NCBI RefSeq assembly: GCF_965342175.1
Contig: NZ_CBDRBL010000024.1
Span: 1-64,000 of the forward strand
Direction of reading: 5' to 3'
Length of the DNA stretch: 64,000 bases
From: Actinacidiphila sp965342175
GTDB taxonomy: Bacteria; Actinomycetota; Actinomycetes; Streptomycetales; Streptomycetaceae
The notes under the pieces were generated by a model. That model had not been told where the DNA came from. It saw nothing but the letters and a program-made list of their open reading frames with translations, and ran no database searches. Position 1 is the stretch's first letter. The number at the start of each line of letters is the position of its first letter. This document shows positions 9,489 through 18,283 of this stretch, one piece after another. A program made the translations under genes and the position numbers.

Positions 9489-10585
9489 CCGGCATCGACG
9501 ACCTGCCCATCCGGGACGAACTGCGCGGCATGTCCCCCTACGGCGCCCCGCAACTCGACGTGCCCGTACGCCTGAACACCAACGAGAACCCGTACCCGCT
9601 GCCCGAGCCGCTGGTCGAGCGGATCGCCGAGCGGGTCCGCGAGGCCGCCCGCGACCTCAACCGCTACCCCGACCGGGACGCGGTGGAACTGCGCACGGAA
9701 CTGGCGAAGTACCTGACCCGCACCGCCGGGCACGAGGTGGGCCTCGCCAACGTGTGGGCCGCCAACGGCTCCAACGAGGTCATCCAGCAGCTGCTGCAGA
9801 CCTTCGGCGGCCCCGGGCGCACCGCGATCGGCTTCGAACCCTCGTACTCCATGCACGCCCTGATCTCCCGCGGCACCGGCACCGGCTGGATCGCCGGCCC
9901 GCGCCGCGAGGACTTCACCATCGACGCGGCCGCCGCCGAGCAGGCCATCGCCGAGCGGCGGCCGAACGTGGTGTTCGTCACCTCGCCCAACAACCCCACG
10001 GGCACCGCCGTCGAACCCGGCACCGTCGTGGCGCTGTACGAGGCCGCCCAGGCCGCCGGACCCTCCCTGGTGGTCGTCGACGAGGCGTACGGCGAGTTCA
10101 GCCACCGCCCCTCCCTGCTGCCGCTGATCGAGGGCCGCCCGAACCTGGTGGTCAGCCGCACCATGTCGAAGGCCTTCGGCGCGGCCGGCCTGCGGCTGGG
10201 CTACCTCGCCGCCGACCCCGCGGTCGTGGACGCCGTCCAGCTGGTGCGGCTGCCGTACCACCTGTCGGCCGTCACCCAGGCCACCGCGCTCGCCGCCCTG
10301 GAGCACACCGATACGCTGCTGGGGTACGTCGGGCAGCTGAAGGCCGAGCGGGACCGCCTGGTCGCCGAGCTGAGGGCGATCGGCTACGAGGTCACCGACT
10401 CCGACGCCAACTTCGTGCAGTTCGGCCGCTTCGAGGACAGCCACCGCGCCTGGCAGGCGATCCTCGACCGCGGCGTGCTCGTCCGCGACAACGGCGTACC
10501 GGGGCGGCTGCGGGTCACCGCGGGCACCCCGGCAGAGAACGACGCGTTCCTCGAAGCGGTACGCGAGCTGAAGAAGGAGCACTGA
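9485..10585 (+). CDS. hisC: histidinol-phosphate aminotransferase
   Basis: This PLP enzyme converts imidazole-acetol phosphate plus glutamate to histidinol phosphate. It is 366 residues long and has a fold-type I aminotransferase layout: RLNTNENPYPLPEPL near the N-terminus, VTSPNNPTGTAV, VVVDEAYGEF (PLP-pyridine Asp) and SRTMSKAFGAAGLRLGYL with the Schiff-base Lys. The C-terminal Arg that binds substrate phosphate/carboxylate lies in VPGRLRVTAGTP. GTG at 9485 overlaps the hisD stop by four bases, indicating translational coupling. hisB follows four bases after its stop. Confidence 0.96.
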   Translation: MTGIDDLPIRDELRGMSPYGAPQLDVPVRLNTNENPYPLPEPLVERIAERVREAARDLNRYPDRDAVELRTELAKYLTRTAGHEVGLANVWAANGSNEVIQQLLQTFGGPGRTAIGFEPSYSMHALISRGTGTGWIAGPRREDFTIDAAAAEQAIAERRPNVVFVTSPNNPTGTAVEPGTVVALYEAAQAAGPSLVVVDEAYGEFSHRPSLLPLIEGRPNLVVSRTMSKAFGAAGLRLGYLAADPAVVDAVQLVRLPYHLSAVTQATALAALEHTDTLLGYVGQLKAERDRLVAELRAIGYEVTDSDANFVQFGRFEDSHRAWQAILDRGVLVRDNGVPGRLRVTAGTPAENDAFLEAVRELKKEH

Positions 10586-10589
10586 CCAC

Positions 10590-11183
10590 ATGACACGCGT
10601 CGGCCGCGTGGAGCGCACGACCAAGGAGACCTCCGTCGTCGTCGAGCTCGACCTCGACGGCACCGGCAGGACCGAGATCTCCACCGGCGTCGGCTTCTAC
10701 GACCACATGCTCGACCAGCTCGGACGCCACGGCCTGTTCGACCTCACCGTCAAGACCGAGGGCGACCTGCACATCGACACCCACCACACCATCGAGGACA
10801 CCGCCCTCGCGCTGGGCGCCGCCTTCAAGCAGGCGCTCGGCGACAAGGTCGGCATCTACCGCTTCGGCAACTGCACCGTCCCGCTGGACGAGTCCCTCGC
10901 CCAGGTGACCGTCGACCTGTCGGGCCGCCCGTACCTGGTGCACACCGAACCCGAGAACATGGCGCCGATGATCGGCTCCTACGACACGACGATGACCCGG
11001 CACATCCTGGAGTCCTTCGTCGCCCAGGCCCAGATCGCCCTGCACGTCCACGTCCCGTACGGGCGCAACGCCCACCACATCGTGGAGTGCCAGTTCAAGG
11101 CGCTGGCCCGGGCCCTGCGCTACGCCTCCGAGCGCGACCCGCGCGCGGCCGGCATCCTCCCCTCGACGAAGGGCGCCCTCTGA
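10590..11183 (+). CDS. hisB: imidazoleglycerol-phosphate dehydratase
   Basis: This is a monofunctional IGP dehydratase of 197 residues; the histidinol-phosphatase domain fused in enterobacteria is absent. The two Mn-binding metal motifs are clear: DTHHTIEDTALALG in the first half and NAHHIVECQFKALARAL in the second, with FYDHMLDQLGRHG near the N-terminus. The start is ATG at 10590 and the stop overlaps the ATG of the next small gene by one base. It lies in the his operon between hisC and a 50-residue membrane protein gene. Confidence 0.97.
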   Translation: MTRVGRVERTTKETSVVVELDLDGTGRTEISTGVGFYDHMLDQLGRHGLFDLTVKTEGDLHIDTHHTIEDTALALGAAFKQALGDKVGIYRFGNCTVPLDESLAQVTVDLSGRPYLVHTEPENMAPMIGSYDTTMTRHILESFVAQAQIALHVHVPYGRNAHHIVECQFKALARALRYASERDPRAAGILPSTKGAL

Positions 11184-11335
11184 TGAGCAAGGCCGCGGTC
11201 CTCTTCATCCTGCTCGGTCTCTTCCTGGCCGGCGGGGTGTACTCCTTCTGGAAGCAGAAGATGCCCAAGAGCGTCGTCGTGCTGCTCGGTGTCGGCTCCG
11301 CCATGTCGCTGGCGGCCGGCCTGCTGCGGCTGTAG
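11183..11335 (+). CDS. small membrane protein inside his operon (50 aa)
   Basis: This 50-residue protein has two hydrophobic helices separated by a Lys-containing turn: AVLFILLGLFLAGGVYSFW, then QKMPKS, then VVVLLGVGSAMSLAAGLLRL. Its ATG overlaps the hisB stop and hisH follows 14 bases later, so it is co-transcribed and probably co-translated with the his genes. No catalytic role is visible. Small hypothetical membrane proteins at this place are, as I recall, usual in Streptomyces. Function is unknown. Confidence 0.75.
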   Translation: MSKAAVLFILLGLFLAGGVYSFWKQKMPKSVVVLLGVGSAMSLAAGLLRL

Positions 11336-11349
11336 GGGGTTGGCGTCAG

Positions 11350-12000
11350 ATGAGCAAGGCCGCCAGGAAGGTCGTAATCCTCGACTACGGCTTCGGCAAC
11401 GTACGGTCCGCCGAACGCGCGCTCGCCCGGGTCGGCGCGGACGTGGAGATCACCGCCGACTTCGACGAGGCGATGAACGCCGACGGGCTCCTCGTCCCCG
11501 GGGTCGGGGCCTTCGCGGCCTGCATGGCCGGGCTGACGGCGGTGCGCGGTGAGTGGATCATCGGGCGCCGGCTGTCGGGCGGCAGGCCCGTGATGGGCGT
11601 CTGCGTCGGCATGCAGATCCTCTTCGAGAAGGGCGTCGAGCACGGCGTCACCACCGAGGGCCTCGACGAGTGGCCCGGCACCGTCGAGCCGCTGCAGGCG
11701 CCGGTCGTGCCGCACATGGGCTGGAACACCGTCGAGGCCCCCGAGGACTCCCGGATGTTCGCCGGCATGGACGCCGGCACCCGCTTCTACTTCGTGCACT
11801 CGTACGCGGTGCGCGCCTGGGAGCTGGAGACCGCCAACCCCACCATCCGGGCCCCCAGGGTCGCCTGGGCCACGCACGGCGAGCCCTTCGTCGCCGCGGT
11901 GGAGAACGGCCCGCTGTGGGCCACCCAGTTCCACCCCGAGAAGTCCGGCGACGCCGGCGCCCAACTGCTGGCCAACTGGCTCGACACCTTCAAGGACTAG
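11350..12000 (+). CDS. hisH: imidazole glycerol phosphate synthase, glutaminase subunit
   Basis: This glutamine amidotransferase partner of HisF supplies ammonia for ring closure to imidazole glycerol phosphate and AICAR. It is 216 residues long with a class I GATase fold: nucleophile Cys in PVMGVCVGMQILFE, oxyanion region VPGVGAF, and the His/Glu pair in ATQFHPEKSG. The first residues, KVVILDYGFGNVRSAERAL, match the HisH N-terminus. The start is ATG at 11350. It is separated from its partner hisF by priA and a RidA-family gene. Confidence 0.97.
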   Translation: MSKAARKVVILDYGFGNVRSAERALARVGADVEITADFDEAMNADGLLVPGVGAFAACMAGLTAVRGEWIIGRRLSGGRPVMGVCVGMQILFEKGVEHGVTTEGLDEWPGTVEPLQAPVVPHMGWNTVEAPEDSRMFAGMDAGTRFYFVHSYAVRAWELETANPTIRAPRVAWATHGEPFVAAVENGPLWATQFHPEKSGDAGAQLLANWLDTFKD

Positions 12001-12013
12001 GACGCACGCCGCC

Positions 12014-12748
12014 ATGAGCACGACGCACCGCCTCGAACTCCTGCCCGCCGTCGACGTCCGCGACGGCCAGGCCGTCCGCCTCGTCCACGGCGAGTCCGGC
12101 TCCGAGACGTCCTACGGCGACCCGATGGCCGCCGCCCTGGCCTGGCAGCAGGCGGGCGCCGAATGGCTGCACCTGGTCGACCTGGACGCCGCCTTCGGCA
12201 CCGGGGACAACCGCGGGCAGATCGCCGAGGTCGCCCGCTCCATGGACATCAAGGTCGAGCTCTCCGGAGGCATCCGCGACGACGAGACGCTGGCCGCGGC
12301 CCTCGCCACCGGATGCACCCGGGTCAACCTCGGCACCGCCGCCCTGGAGTCCCCGGAGTGGGTCGCCAAGGTCATCGCCGAGCACGGCGACCGGATCGCG
12401 GTCGGCCTCGACGTCCGCGGCACCACCCTGCGCGGCCGCGGCTGGACCCGCGACGGCGGCGACCTCTACGAGACGCTGGCACGCCTGGACGCGGAGGGCT
12501 GCGCCCGCTACGTCGTCACCGACATCAACAAGGACGGCACCCTCCAGGGCCCCAACCTGGAGCTGCTGCGGAACGTCTGCGCCGCCACCGACCGCCCGGT
12601 CGTCGCCTCCGGAGGCGTCTCCTCCCTCGACGATCTGCGGGCCATCGCCGGCCTGGTCCCCGAAGGAGTCGAAGGCGCCATCGTGGGTAAGGCCCTGTAC
12701 GCCAAGGCTTTCACCTTGGAGGAGGCTCTGGAGGCCGTGTCGCGATGA
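12014..12748 (+). CDS. priA: bifunctional HisA/TrpF isomerase PriA
   Basis: This (beta-alpha)8 isomerase has 244 residues. In Streptomyces and mycobacteria one enzyme, PriA, isomerises both ProFAR (histidine step, HisA) and phosphoribosyl anthranilate (tryptophan step, TrpF). The catalytic Asp residues are seen in LLPAVDVRDGQAVRL and YVVTDINKDGTLQGPN; phosphate-binding ends are VELSGGIRDD and VVASGGVSSLDD. No trpF gene is present with the trp genes downstream, which supports the dual role. The length and his-operon position fit either name; the dual activity is inferred from the genus. Confidence 0.9.
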   Translation: MSTTHRLELLPAVDVRDGQAVRLVHGESGSETSYGDPMAAALAWQQAGAEWLHLVDLDAAFGTGDNRGQIAEVARSMDIKVELSGGIRDDETLAAALATGCTRVNLGTAALESPEWVAKVIAEHGDRIAVGLDVRGTTLRGRGWTRDGGDLYETLARLDAEGCARYVVTDINKDGTLQGPNLELLRNVCAATDRPVVASGGVSSLDDLRAIAGLVPEGVEGAIVGKALYAKAFTLEEALEAVSR

Positions 12749-13143
12749 CCCACACCCCCGCCGTACGGCGTGTGCGCGGCGACGGCCCCTTCGAGGAACA
12801 GTTCGGTTCCGCACGCGGCGTCGCGGCGGGGGACCTGGTCCTGGTGGGCGGCACGATGCCGTTCGTCGGCCCGGTGCTGTACGGCGAGGGAGACCCTTAC
12901 GAGCAGGCCAGGACGGCGTTCGCCAACGCGCTCGCCACGCTCGGGGAGTTCGGCCTCGGCGCCGAATCGGTCGTCCGTACTCGCGTGTACCTCACCCACA
13001 CCCGCGACGTGGACGCGGTGGGCCGGGCCCACAAGGAGGTCTTCGACGCCGTGCGCCCCGCCGCCACGGTGGTCGTCGTCTCCGGGTTCGCGGACCCCCG
13101 GGTCCTGGTCGAAGTCGAACTGGAAGCGTTCCGAGGAGCTTGA
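12745..13143 (+). CDS. RidA family protein (enamine/imine deaminase-like)
   Basis: This 132-residue RidA/YjgF-type protein has the family pattern: VAAGDLVLVGGTMPF near the N-terminus, then DPYEQARTAFANALATLGEFG, then VVRTRVYLTHTRDVDAVGRAH and a C-terminal VLVEVELEAF. An Arg in the VRTRVYL strand occupies the usual active-site place. It overlaps the priA stop by four bases and sits just before hisF, so it is part of the his operon. RidA proteins remove reactive enamines made by PLP enzymes; a link to his or branched-chain metabolism is inference. Confidence 0.88.
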   Translation: MTHTPAVRRVRGDGPFEEQFGSARGVAAGDLVLVGGTMPFVGPVLYGEGDPYEQARTAFANALATLGEFGLGAESVVRTRVYLTHTRDVDAVGRAHKEVFDAVRPAATVVVVSGFADPRVLVEVELEAFRGA

Positions 13144-13148
13144 GCAGC

Positions 13149-13913
13149 ATGACCCTGGCGGTCCGAGTCATCCCCTGCCTGGACGTGGACGGCGGCCGGG
13201 TCGTCAAGGGCGTCAACTTCCGCGACCTGCGGGACGCCGGCGATCCCGTCGAGATGGCCAGGCTCTACGACGCCGAGGGCGCCGACGAGCTGACCTTCCT
13301 CGACATCACCGCCTCCTCGGGCGACCGTGAGACCACCTACGACGTGGTGCGGCGCACCGCCGAGCAGATCTTCATCCCGCTCACCGTCGGCGGCGGCGTG
13401 CGGTCGGCCGACGACGTCGACAGGCTGCTGCGCGCCGGGGCCGACAAGGTGGGCGTCAACACCGCCGCGATCGCCCGCCCCGATCTGCTGCGCGAGATCG
13501 CCGAGCGGTTCGGCCGGCAGGTGCTGGTGCTGTCCGTGGACGCCCGCCGCACCAACGCCGGGACCCCGTCCGGTTACGAGGTCACCACCCACGGCGGCCG
13601 GCAGGGCACCGGCATCGACGCGGTCGAGTGGGCGCACCGCGCCGCCGAACTGGGCGCCGGCGAGATCCTGCTCAATTCGATGGACGCCGACGGGACCAAG
13701 GACGGCTACGACACCGAGATGATCGCCGCCGTCCGCAAGCACGTCACCGTCCCCGTCATCGCCTCCGGCGGCGCGGGCCGCGCCGCCGACTTCCCCCCGG
13801 CCGTCGCCGCCGGCGCCGACGCCGTCCTCGCGGCCTCCGTCTTCCACTTCGGCGACCTCAGCATCGGCGAGGTCAAGCGGACGCTGCGCGACGCCGGGCA
13901 CCCGGTGCGCTGA
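13149..13913 (+). CDS. hisF: imidazole glycerol phosphate synthase, cyclase subunit
   Basis: HisF is the cyclase half of the HisH-HisF synthase. It is a 254-residue TIM barrel with the catalytic Asp pair in RVIPCLDVDGGRVVKG and QVLVLSVDARR, and phosphate loops TVGGGVRSADD and VIASGGAGRAAD. ATG at 13149 is used because it is preceded by a GAGGAG site; a TTG three codons upstream is less likely. It ends the plus-strand his operon. hisG and hisE are not in this window. Confidence 0.97.
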   Translation: MTLAVRVIPCLDVDGGRVVKGVNFRDLRDAGDPVEMARLYDAEGADELTFLDITASSGDRETTYDVVRRTAEQIFIPLTVGGGVRSADDVDRLLRAGADKVGVNTAAIARPDLLREIAERFGRQVLVLSVDARRTNAGTPSGYEVTTHGGRQGTGIDAVEWAHRAAELGAGEILLNSMDADGTKDGYDTEMIAAVRKHVTVPVIASGGAGRAADFPPAVAAGADAVLAASVFHFGDLSIGEVKRTLRDAGHPVR

Positions 13914-13949
13914 GGCGGGCGCCCGGCCGCCCCGGCTCCGAGGCGCGGT

Positions 13950-14702
13950 TCACCGCTCGCGCAGCAGCTCCGCACGCCACTGGAACGGGCTGCGCGCCAC
14001 CGCCTTCGGCACCTCCTCGTTCCACCGCTCGGCCAGTTCGTCCACCGAGCGCACCAGAGCGCGCCGCATCCACGGCCGGGCGAGCCGCAGGACGACGGCC
14101 CCCACCGGCCGCAGCAGCCACCGGCCCCGCACGGACACCGTCACGCGGACCTGCCACCCGCCTTCCGCCGGACGGGGCGCCACGGTGAGCTCCGCCCGTG
14201 CCAGGCGATGGACCAGGTGCGCGCGGGCGGGGCCGCCGCGCGCGGGGACCCCGGTGTCCGCCGCCGTCCACCAGGCGTCGAAGTCCACCCGGGCGCTGCC
14301 GGCCGCCCGCGCCAGCCACGGCCGCGCGCTCTCGCCCTGTGCGGTCCCGTCCACCTGGACCAGCCGGGGCTGCCGGGCGTCCTTCAGCACGCCCACCAGG
14401 CGGAGGCGGCCGTCCGGTACGGTCGTCACCTGCTCCAGGCGCACCATCCCGCGCCGGTTCCAGTCGCGGACCGTGAGCCGGACCTCGGCTTCCTCGTCCG
14501 AGGCGTCGTACACCGCCCCGGGCCGCACATGCCGTCCGGTGACCAGCGTGACGTCCGGCACGACACGCCCCCCGGGCAGCAGCACCCGCCCGCCGTCGGT
14601 CCGGGACTGCTCCGCGACCTCCGCGAGCATGCCGACCATGCCCGTGAACCAGGCACGGGGCACCGGCGCGACGTGCACGGCATGACTGACGATGCGAACC
14701 AC
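13950..14702 (-). CDS. hypothetical protein (250 aa)
   Basis: I do not recognise this gene. The 250-residue product is soluble, Arg- and Trp-rich, begins VVRIVSHAVHVAPVPRAWFTGM and has beta-rich stretches (LRLVGVLKD, GWQVRVTVSVRGRW) with a helical C-terminus (RSVDELAERWNEEVPKAVARS). No signal peptide or obvious transmembrane segment is seen, apart from a short hydrophobic strand around VGAVVLRLA. GTG at 14702 is chosen as the likely start; the frame is open further upstream. It is 103 bases downstream of the MFS gene on the same strand and converges on hisF. Confidence 0.6.
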   Translation of the reverse strand: MVRIVSHAVHVAPVPRAWFTGMVGMLAEVAEQSRTDGGRVLLPGGRVVPDVTLVTGRHVRPGAVYDASDEEAEVRLTVRDWNRRGMVRLEQVTTVPDGRLRLVGVLKDARQPRLVQVDGTAQGESARPWLARAAGSARVDFDAWWTAADTGVPARGGPARAHLVHRLARAELTVAPRPAEGGWQVRVTVSVRGRWLLRPVGAVVLRLARPWMRRALVRSVDELAERWNEEVPKAVARSPFQWRAELLRER

Positions 14703-14805
14703 GGCGCCAGCATGAAGGCGGCGCGGCCGCGGCGACAGACGGCGGACACGGCAGTCGCACGCCCCTCGAACCTGCCGGGAGCGGGCACCGGGGCGCCCGC
14801 GCGGC

Positions 14806-15990
14806 CTACCCGGCGGGCTGGAGGGCGGCGCGGCGGGCCAGGAAGGGGCGCGCGGCGGCCAGGGTGAGGGCGGAGAGGGTGGCACCGCTCGCGGCGCTGA
14901 CGGCGGCCGCCCGCAGCGAGCCGTCGGCGAGGACCAGGCCGCTGACCGCGGAGCCGCCCGCGATGCCGGTGGTGACGAGGGTGACCAGCCAGGCGAACGC
15001 CTCGGTGACGGTGCCCGCCGGGGCGAGCTCACCCGTGAGGCGGAAGACCACGGTGAGCAGCGGTGCGAAGAACACCCCGCTGAGCAGGGCGGCAAGCGCC
15101 ATCGGCAGCGGGCCGGGGAGCAGGGTGAAGGGCCAGAAGGTGAGGGCCATACCGGCGCCGGTGACGGCCGCCTTGGCGGCGGCGTCCGCCCGCCAGGGCA
15201 GGGCCGCGATGAGCAGGGCGCCGATCAGCGCCCCGGTGGAGTTCAGCGCGAGCAGGGCGCCCGCGCCGCCGGGCAGCGGGTGCCGCTCCGCGTAGGCGAC
15301 GGCGAAGACGTTGAACGTGCCCAGGGCCCAGCCGCAGCCGGTCAGCGCGCACAGCAGCACCACCAGGGCCCGGCTGCGCAGCGGGCCCAGCCAGTGGACC
15401 GAACGGGCGGCGGAGACCCAGGCACGGGAGGGCGCGGAGGTCGCGACGCAGATCGCGCCCGCCACCCCGAGGGCGGCCGCGACCAGCAGCGCCATCCGGG
15501 CCGGGCCTGCCACGGCCAGCCCGCCGACGAGCAGCGGGCCGCCGATGAAGACCAGTTCCTGCGCGCCGGCGTCCACGGCGTACGCCGACTCCAGTTCGCC
15601 GGGCTCCACCAGATCGGGCCACAGCGCCCGCAGGCACGGCTCCAGCGGAGGCGAGGCCGCCCCGGCGACGGCCGGACCGAGCACCGCCACCGCCGTACTG
15701 CCCGGCGCGGCGGCCAGCGCGGCGAAGCCGGCGGCCGACACCAGCGACGAGACGACCAGCACGCCCGGCTGGCCCAGCCGGTCCACCCACCGTCCGAGCA
15801 GCGGCCCGCCGATCGCTCCGGACACCGCGTAGACGCCCCCCGCGGCGCCGACCAGCCGGTAGTCGGCGCCCGCGGCGCGCAGCGTCAGCGCGATGGCGAG
15901 GGCCGCCATGGCGGTGGGCAGCCGCCCGACGAGCGAACCGGCGAGCAGCCGGCCCACATGGGGCCGGCGGAGCAGCTTCAGATACGGCAC
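14806..15990 (-). CDS. MFS transporter
   Basis: This major facilitator superfamily protein has 394 residues and about 12 hydrophobic helices. The loop between helices 2 and 3 carries GPLLGRWVDRLGQPGVLV, the family motif A (GxLxDRxGxR type). The central cytoplasmic loop lies near VSAARSVHWLGPLRSRA. The start is a GTG at 15990, three bases after the stop of the NUDIX gene, so the two are probably co-translated. No specific substrate can be assigned; the short loops and length resemble drug or sugar efflux proteins. Confidence 0.88.
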   Translation of the reverse strand: MPYLKLLRRPHVGRLLAGSLVGRLPTAMAALAIALTLRAAGADYRLVGAAGGVYAVSGAIGGPLLGRWVDRLGQPGVLVVSSLVSAAGFAALAAAPGSTAVAVLGPAVAGAASPPLEPCLRALWPDLVEPGELESAYAVDAGAQELVFIGGPLLVGGLAVAGPARMALLVAAALGVAGAICVATSAPSRAWVSAARSVHWLGPLRSRALVVLLCALTGCGWALGTFNVFAVAYAERHPLPGGAGALLALNSTGALIGALLIAALPWRADAAAKAAVTGAGMALTFWPFTLLPGPLPMALAALLSGVFFAPLLTVVFRLTGELAPAGTVTEAFAWLVTLVTTGIAGGSAVSGLVLADGSLRAAAVSAASGATLSALTLAAARPFLARRAALQPAG

Positions 15991-15993
15991 AGG

Positions 15994-16498
15994 TCACCCA
16001 CGGAGGTCCAGCGCTGCGCCGATCACTGCGTGCACCAGGGTCTCACCCGGCGCGCGGTTCTCCTTCAGCCGTTCGAGGTCCTGCGGACCGAACCAGCCGT
16101 ACGCCGTGTGCTTGCCGGGCTCCAGGCGCGGCCGCGTGAGGTCGCCGTCGACGTCGACGACGAAGTCCGCCTCGTGGCGCAGGCCTTGTCCGTCGTCGCC
16201 CTCCCAGGTGGACACCCCGATCAGCCGCCGTACCGCGCGCAGCCGCCAGCCGGTCTCTTCCTCCACCTCGCGGGCGAGGGCCGCCAGGAGGGTCTCGCCG
16301 GGCTCCACATGGCCGCCGACGATGTCCCAGCAGTCCGGGAAGAGCCGGCGGCCGGGGGAGCGGCGCTGGGCGAAGGCCCTGCCCTGCGCGTCGAGGATCA
16401 CCCCCCCCGACGGCCCAGGTCTCACCCGGACGCGGCACCGGCATCCCGATCCCCGTCACCTCGACGCCCGTTCTTGTCCCGCCCCGGTCCGTGTCCAT
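15994..16498 (-). pseudogene. NUDIX hydrolase gene with apparent frameshift at a C8 run
   Basis: The NUDIX box is intact: GGHVEPGETLLAALAREV followed by EEETG gives the GX5EX7REUXEEXGU pattern. From 16425 a GTG-started frame encodes a 143-residue version whose first five residues look foreign (MRPGPS). A second frame from ATG 16498 encodes a natural N-terminus ending PGETWAVGG. The two join perfectly (WAVGG then VILDAQGRAFAQ) if the homopolymer of eight C at 16401-16408 is one base shorter, giving about 167 residues. Either a sequencing error or a real frameshift; the shorter protein may still be made. It hydrolyses a nucleoside diphosphate derivative, substrate unknown. It is followed closely by the MFS gene. 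Confidence 0.75.
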
Positions 16499-16645
16499 GG
16501 CCGCAGAGCGTAGCTCCGATACGCCGCGCACCGGGCCGGTACGGAACCGCTGCCCGGTCGGGCGGCGGCCGCTGGGGGCCGTCGTGAGGGTCGCCGCGCC
16601 GGCGCCGCGGCGGTCGGAACGCGCCCGCCGCGGCCCCTGGGCGCG

Positions 16646-17284
16646 TCAGCCGGTGATCCCCAGCCTGGCGTCATACAGCCGGGCCACCGCGTCCTTGTCG
16701 CCCTCCGTCTCCACCCGGGCCGAGTTCTGCCGGCCGAAGGCGAACAGCAGCAGTTCGCCGGGCTCCCCGGTGACCGTGACGACCGGGGCGCCGCGGTGCG
16801 CCACCGCGGTCTGGCCGTCCGGACGGCGCAGCACCACGCCCACCGGGGACTTGCGGCCCAGCAGCCGGGCGGTGCGTTCCAGCCGGGACCAGAGGAGGTC
16901 GGCGAAGACCGGGTCCAGCTCGCGCGGCGACCAGTCCGGCTGGGCCCGGCGCACGTCCTCGGCGTGGACGTAGAACTCGACGGTGTTGGCCGCCTCGTCG
17001 ATCTGTTTGAGGGCGAACGGCGACATCCGCGGCGGCCCGCTGCGGATCAGCCGGATCAGTTCCTGGTAGGGGCGTTCGGCGAACTCCTTGCGCACACGCT
17101 CCGACCGGTCCGCGAGGAAGGGGATGACCAGGCCGGCCGAGGCGTCACTGCGGCGCTCGCGCACCACGATGTGGGCGGCGAGGTCGCGGGTGGTCCAGCC
17201 CTCGCAGAGGGTTGGCGCCTCGGGGCCGGCACTCTCCAGCAGGTCGGCGAGGAGCAGACGTTCACGCTGGGCATGAGTCGACAT
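16646..17284 (-). CDS. TIGR03085 family protein, mycothiol-dependent maleylpyruvate isomerase-like
   Basis: This 212-residue protein has a DinB/MDMPI-type four-helix fold. The N-terminal helix RERLLLADLLESAGPEAPTL is followed by CEGWTTRDLAAHIVVRERR, with a metal-ligand His of the type seen in mycothiol-dependent enzymes, and FYVHAEDVRRAQPDW gives the second His. The conserved tail resembles the TIGR03085 family. ATG at 17284 is the start. It may be a mycothiol-linked transferase or isomerase; substrate unknown. Confidence 0.82.
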   Translation of the reverse strand: MSTHAQRERLLLADLLESAGPEAPTLCEGWTTRDLAAHIVVRERRSDASAGLVIPFLADRSERVRKEFAERPYQELIRLIRSGPPRMSPFALKQIDEAANTVEFYVHAEDVRRAQPDWSPRELDPVFADLLWSRLERTARLLGRKSPVGVVLRRPDGQTAVAHRGAPVVTVTGEPGELLLFAFGRQNSARVETEGDKDAVARLYDARLGITG

Positions 17285-17323
17285 GCCGTCAGCCTACGTC
17301 CGTCCACCGCCGGTGGGCAGTAG

Positions 17324-18202
17324 CTACGTCAGCGGTTCGGTCAGCTTCTCGCCGTCGAGCTTGTTGCTGAGCGTCAGGGAGCAGGAGACGGTGTTCATGC
17401 CCTGGACCTGGTAGCCCGTGAGCTTCGGGTACAGCGCGTAGTAGAAGTAACCGGGGTTGTCCTCGAGGTCCTTCAGGCGCTTGGCGGCGTCGGCCTCGCA
17501 CAGCTTCAGGACCTTCGCCTTGAGCTCGGCCTCGGTGGCGAAGCTGCCCGTGATGGTCTCGTTGGCGATGACCTCGGCGTCGTGCGGGCCGTCGCAGGAG
17601 ACGGTGGTGACCTCGGTGACGCCGCTGTCCAGGCCCGGGTCGTCGAAGCACTGGCCGGGCCTCAGCACGACGTACTTGCGGAAGGTCTCCGAGGGGTCCG
17701 GCTGCGTGGACGCGACGGCCGTGTCGCGGTCGGTGGGAGTCGAGGTGGTGGGGCTGCTGCTGGTGGATCCGGTAGCGCCCTTGTCGTCGTCCCCGCCGCC
17801 GAGGGCGACCGCCAGGCCGCCGACGACGACCGCCGCCAGGACGACCGCGCCGATGGCGAGTGCGGCCACCTTGGCGCCGCCACGGCCGCGCGGCGGGGGC
17901 GGCGGGGGCGGGTAGCCGTAACCGCCGCCCTGCTGCGGGGGCGGGTAGCCGTGACCGCCGCCCTGCTGCGGGGGCGGGTAGCCGTGACCGCCGCCCTGCT
18001 GCGGGGGCGGGTAGCCGTAACCGCCGCCCTGCTGCGGGGGTATCGGGAACTGCTGCTGGTTCTGGTACGGCGGCGACGGCTGCGGCTGGTACTGCGGCTG
18101 CGGCTGGTACTGCGGCGGGCCGAAACCCCCCGGAGGCGGCCCAAAACCGCCGCCCTGTCCGGAGCGCGGCTCGTCGGGCGGCGACGTCGGAGGAAAACTC
18201 AT
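17324..18202 (-). CDS. septum-formation-domain membrane protein with QGGG repeat head
   Basis: The protein has 292 residues in three parts. Residues 1-105 are Pro/Gln/Gly/Tyr-rich, with four near-identical 11-residue units of PPQQGGGYGYP type. One transmembrane helix follows (KVAALAIGAVVLAAVVVGG). After an Asp/Ser/Thr linker the outer domain contains VLRPGQCFDD and VSCDGPHDAEVIA, the Cys-PHDAEV pattern of the Septum_form family. It is therefore a type II membrane protein with a Cys-containing extracytoplasmic domain, possibly at the cell wall or septum. ATG at 18202; it diverges from hisI. Confidence 0.82.
   Translation of the reverse strand: MSFPPTSPPDEPRSGQGGGFGPPPGGFGPPQYQPQPQYQPQPSPPYQNQQQFPIPPQQGGGYGYPPPQQGGGHGYPPPQQGGGHGYPPPQQGGGYGYPPPPPPPRGRGGAKVAALAIGAVVLAAVVVGGLAVALGGGDDDKGATGSTSSSPTTSTPTDRDTAVASTQPDPSETFRKYVVLRPGQCFDDPGLDSGVTEVTTVSCDGPHDAEVIANETITGSFATEAELKAKVLKLCEADAAKRLKDLEDNPGYFYYALYPKLTGYQVQGMNTVSCSLTLSNKLDGEKLTEPLT
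17910..18041. repeat. four 33-bp tandem coding repeats
   Basis: Four consecutive 33-bp units (starting 17910, 17943, 17976, 18009) encode the 11-residue repeats in the septum-domain protein. They differ by only a few bases, so this tract is likely to vary in copy number between strains. Confidence 0.9.
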
Positions 18203-18283
18203 GGACGAAGCATGCCCCATACGGGTGAGGCCAGTGAGCGCCGGAGCCGAAGTCCCACCGCCGGGAGCGGGCAGAATGGTGCT

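Noticed and set aside
17910..18041. Tandem repeats resembling a short CRISPR array
   Set aside because: The 33-bp units are contiguous with no spacers and encode an in-frame peptide repeat.
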